A stretch of DNA of 64,000 nucleotides from JANXLS01 sp035308565 (GTDB taxonomy: Bacteria > Planctomycetota > SZUA-567 > H5-PLA8), in contig DATGGK010000013.1 of NCBI GenBank assembly GCA_035308565.1, positions 1 through 64,000 on the forward strand, read 5' to 3'. Numbering within the stretch: position 1 is the stretch's first letter; each line of letters opens with the position of its first letter. The position numbers and the translations under genes were made by a program. Shown one piece after another: positions 63,301 to 64,000 of this stretch. Below the pieces are notes generated by a model. The model worked only from the letters and a program-made list of their open reading frames with translations, searched no databases and was not told the DNA's origin.

Positions 63301-64000
63301 CCGGCGGCACAGGCACGACCATCGTAAATCCGGCTGGAACGCTGCATCTCGATGCCGGCGTGACCAGTCCCATCACGCTGGCCGGCGGCACGCTGGAGAA
63401 TATCGCCAACGAGACGATCACCGGCGGACTGACGGTCACCAGTCCCTCGACCATTCTGCCCTACGACGCGTTCATTGGCGGAACCACTCAATTCGACATT
63501 ATCGAGAGCGGAATTTTACACGGATCGGGGAACATCAGCGTTCAAACTTTCGCAACGAACAACGGCCCCGACGGTTCCGGTTTCCGCTTGCGCGGCGCCG
63601 TGTCGCCCGACTACACCGGCACGATCACCATCGGCCCAGCCGCGAAGTTTGAAATCCAAATTCCCGGCACGACGGGAAGCCCAGCGGGAACGGGAACGCT
63701 CGTTCTCACTGGCGGCACGATCAGCACCGCGGCGGCTGGAACGTTTACGGTCACGAATCTGCGTAACAACGGCGGCGGAAGCACGGTTCTGGGAAATAAC
63801 GTTCAGATGGCGGGAACCGGAACGGCGTTGATGAATCTCCTCGCCGGCGTCACGGGCGACACCATCACGATGGGCACGCTTACAATCGGAAGCAATCAAA
63901 TCCTCGCGGCAACTGCCACCAACACTGGATTGCAGCAAACTCTGGCTTTTGGGGCGACCACGCTCGCCGGCAACGCGACGTTCCAGGCAGGCATTCCCGG
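57330..64000 (+). CDS. Giant autotransporter-type beta-strand-repeat surface protein (partial, 3' end outside window)
   Basis: The frame is open from ATG 57330 to the end of the window, more than 2220 codons, and no stop was met at any place checked. A signal peptide (MTFSRKLNFIGMTLLALAGL) leads repeated beta-strand blocks of the PATR type, such as TLSNGGNSYGGGTTVTTGTT, then NSGGTLAGTGIIGG and TLNPHANTTTAGLLTI. VWNGSTSSDWNIAANWTP and TWVGGDATHPTFWDFVTANW mark module starts. At about residues 1694-1860 lies a concanavalin/L-type-lectin-like domain (TADGVTFCLQNAPGG, LGYTGITNSAALEINIF), so sugar binding is possible. It is probably exported and exposed on the surface. The C-terminus, with any anchor, lies beyond the window. 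Confidence 0.9.
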   Translation, partial: MTFSRKLNFIGMTLLALAGLWAASGSARAATTPFYWFGDHDNKWTTTGGPAGTNWSSSNGSNQDSGTIPSSTSDVFFVLFGAGPLSGGTLTTELGAAFSINSLNFTSDAVNPVVIQDTSGNNFLVTLAAGGLTNNSPALITINNGLVLGATQVWTNTTSNATILNGIISGAGTNNLTLQGGGAFTFNNANSYTGTTALVGSGTTLNLGTANGALATPSITLDGGTVLNLDNTVTNNTNRILDTTGLTSKGATIALKGGSATETVGTLTLTTGATRVNVDAGSTLTISNSLARSTGGTIDFSSTGTSIVTTQTNGFNGIIGGYATIGNIGSVQLDANGGTNVLDFAAVSGTQQIIPLATYAVNDFTATTNNTKLNTSATLTAGSTTTINSLYMTGAANLTLGTVGTTTTTLVVGSGGIISNQATITEGGSGPQINYPSFAELGSGVVSASGVAGGANTGTVTTGTNAALNNDLVVTTASNLRMDCIIANNGTTVVNLVKNGSGVLDLSDGNGTAVTNTYGGITTINGGLLTIKGDRAFGAVPGSNTANSITLNGGEIRMYATFTLSGARGVTVGPQGGTISYNGGSTTHFNPYQITGSGAMTFSCIPSFNIAGGTNKCALELGSPSAASNYQGPTTFFTQGSTNTGICAVIFFQNSNLVPDNSAVTVTNNDGKGVLNLFGQSDVWGSLAGNGNIYNGVTTTSNLTVGQNNLTTIYSGNLGTPGLSWTGVGNTSVPGGDDVTAPATTSSNITLTKVGTGTMTMSGVNGYTGATAVNGGALLIGTGTTQTGAGSLAVTPITVGTGVLGNFALLGGNGTVNGTVNISSTGHLSPDMTPTTTATFTINNNLTLTTGATLDFNFGAPGALDINNNPTGFGTGDVVKVTGAGTLTEPNGNANQSSAPLILNVTGISGFGLAAGATVGYYDLIDLSGSTAAFPTLSGTFLFQINGSTSFNYAVLRPGDVGYPSFASKSLVLQVTKGNPAFTWVGGDATHPTFWDFVTANWTSAGAGNLYADASNVTFDDTATSFTANAQLAVSPNSMVFSNGSFDYIVGGSPITVTGAAGVAKSQGKNATINANVNTPLTAIAAGTLTIGGGATYTSTTANLNGGTLAVNGTFTSPALTVKTGTNLNVANTGALGSTTGLSVIGTGTATFNNATQSVVTATGTGNIALTGTALTINSNSQFDGAISGTGSLTVGGGTLTLSNGGNSYGGGTTVTTGTTLQLTNTTGTATGTGLVLVNSGGTLAGTGIIGGALTVNGTLNPHANTTTAGLLTINSNTIINGGSILNFNFGASGTNDQLSVGGNATLNGSITINVNQLAGFGSGSFTLINATGTVTNNASFTFNGVGTLVANVSTGTGHQLIVTFAPPQLVWNGSTSSDWNIAANWTPARIPQNNDLVILTGSGFQPTNFNVNGLTLAGITFNNTTTTPITVTGTGGVTDVSLLSTPIATLSVNAAAAHVFNPNITMLSPVTASAVTGGSLNVAGVINGAATSSFTAAGPGTITLSNGANAYVGNTTVSGGTLSIASIADGGVLSPLGAASPAPGNLTLSGGTLQFTGATGSSNRGITLVGTASIIDIGANALTLNGQLAGTGSFTKNGSGTLTMTNPSSTYANTTENAGQIVATAGGALGTGNVTLNTAKLALNFTQGAGVTNFGGTGTGWTLNGGATVAADVATLTDGGGSEARSLFFNTPFSYVNGFTANFIYTPSPAGTGTADGVTFCLQNAPGGAAALGGSGGGLGYTGITNSAALEINIFTGAAGGVGIAYGTNGTINSNTAVTPVVLDSGDPIQFKVVYSPVTNNFVVTLTDATAVTTATITLANVNLGAALGSGSAFIGFTGGTGGSVSTQTIGSFSLTQGNTPAYPNSLVINGNSTVDLAVPSAGTAYAVGGFSMGSAATLTVTANGGAGNNIAYALAASGNGTLAGTDSINVASNGTSLGTLTLGGILSDGVPAGTLSATGPGVIALSGANTFTGGVNANAGLVRLANAAAGGTGTTIVNPAGTLHLDAGVTSPITLAGGTLENIANETITGGLTVTSPSTILPYDAFIGGTTQFDIIESGILHGSGNISVQTFATNNGPDGSGFRLRGAVSPDYTGTITIGPAAKFEIQIPGTTGSPAGTGTLVLTGGTISTAAAGTFTVTNLRNNGGGSTVLGNNVQMAGTGTALMNLLAGVTGDTITMGTLTIGSNQILAATATNTGLQQTLAFGATTLAGNATFQAGIP

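Noticed and set aside
1..64000. tRNA or rRNA genes
   Set aside because: No cloverleaf or rRNA-like segment was recognised by eye; a tRNAscan run would be decisive.
1..64000. Prophage or complete insertion sequence
   Set aside because: No integrase, transposase or phage structural gene was seen in the translations.

Overview
The window looks like chromosome from a GC-rich, Gram-negative bacterium of the Planctomycetes-Verrucomicrobia-Chlamydiae group, most likely a planctomycete. This is an inference from content: a Tat-signal DUF1501 protein, a giant autotransporter-type beta-strand-repeat protein, many secreted HEAT/TPR/PKD proteins, an outer-membrane porin, Lnt, and families of short palindromic repeats that run in frame through genes. 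No rRNA, tRNA, prophage or CRISPR array was recognised.

Layout. 0.3-11 kb: secreted proteins and an electron-transfer block. It holds a 4-heme c554-like cytochrome (minus strand), an outer-membrane beta-barrel with a charged linker, a 13-heme lipoprotein cytochrome, and the cytochrome c maturation genes ResB and CcsA. 11-16 kb: a methyltransferase, a PepSY-like protein, an OmpR/histidine-kinase pair and a TIG/PKD secreted protein. 16-24 kb: ilvD, lnt, two toxin-antitoxin pairs around a lower-GC gene that fuses an HNH nuclease to a DGQHR (DndB-like) region, then pgk. 24-36 kb: membrane and HEAT proteins, a 1352-residue TPR/transglutaminase-like protein and an 1114-residue carboxypeptidase-regulatory-domain protein. 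36-46 kb: DUF1501, purE, a frameshifted gene, an uncharacterised two-gene cassette, a GH27 alpha-galactosidase, moaA, bpt and a peroxiredoxin. 46-56 kb: a ClC channel, an MMPL/RND exporter, a SUKH protein and an S8 protease. 56.25-57.33 kb: a gene-poor interval with two hairpin terminators, a candidate structured RNA and a 227-bp long-palindrome element. 57.33 kb to the end: a giant beta-strand-repeat surface protein that runs off the window.

The strongest unusual finding is the peroxiredoxin at 45470-45967 (minus). An in-frame UGA sits exactly where the peroxidatic cysteine should be. The frame continues to a normal end, the resolving cysteine is kept five residues later, and a perfect 8-bp hairpin of the bacterial SECIS type begins 13 nt after the UGA. 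It is therefore very probably a selenoprotein hidden from ordinary gene calling. Other points are the HNH-DGQHR fusion in a toxin-antitoxin island, palindromic repeats translated inside several proteins, a covarying two-hairpin repeat family of which one copy supplies the C-terminus of Bpt, and heptanucleotide microsatellites that appear to have supplied a signal peptide.

How the genes work together: the porin and multiheme cytochromes could carry electrons between periplasm and outer surface, with ResB/CcsA attaching the hemes. Lnt would mature the lipoproteins, including the 13-heme cytochrome. Most other genes are housekeeping or envelope functions scattered among them rather than one large pathway.
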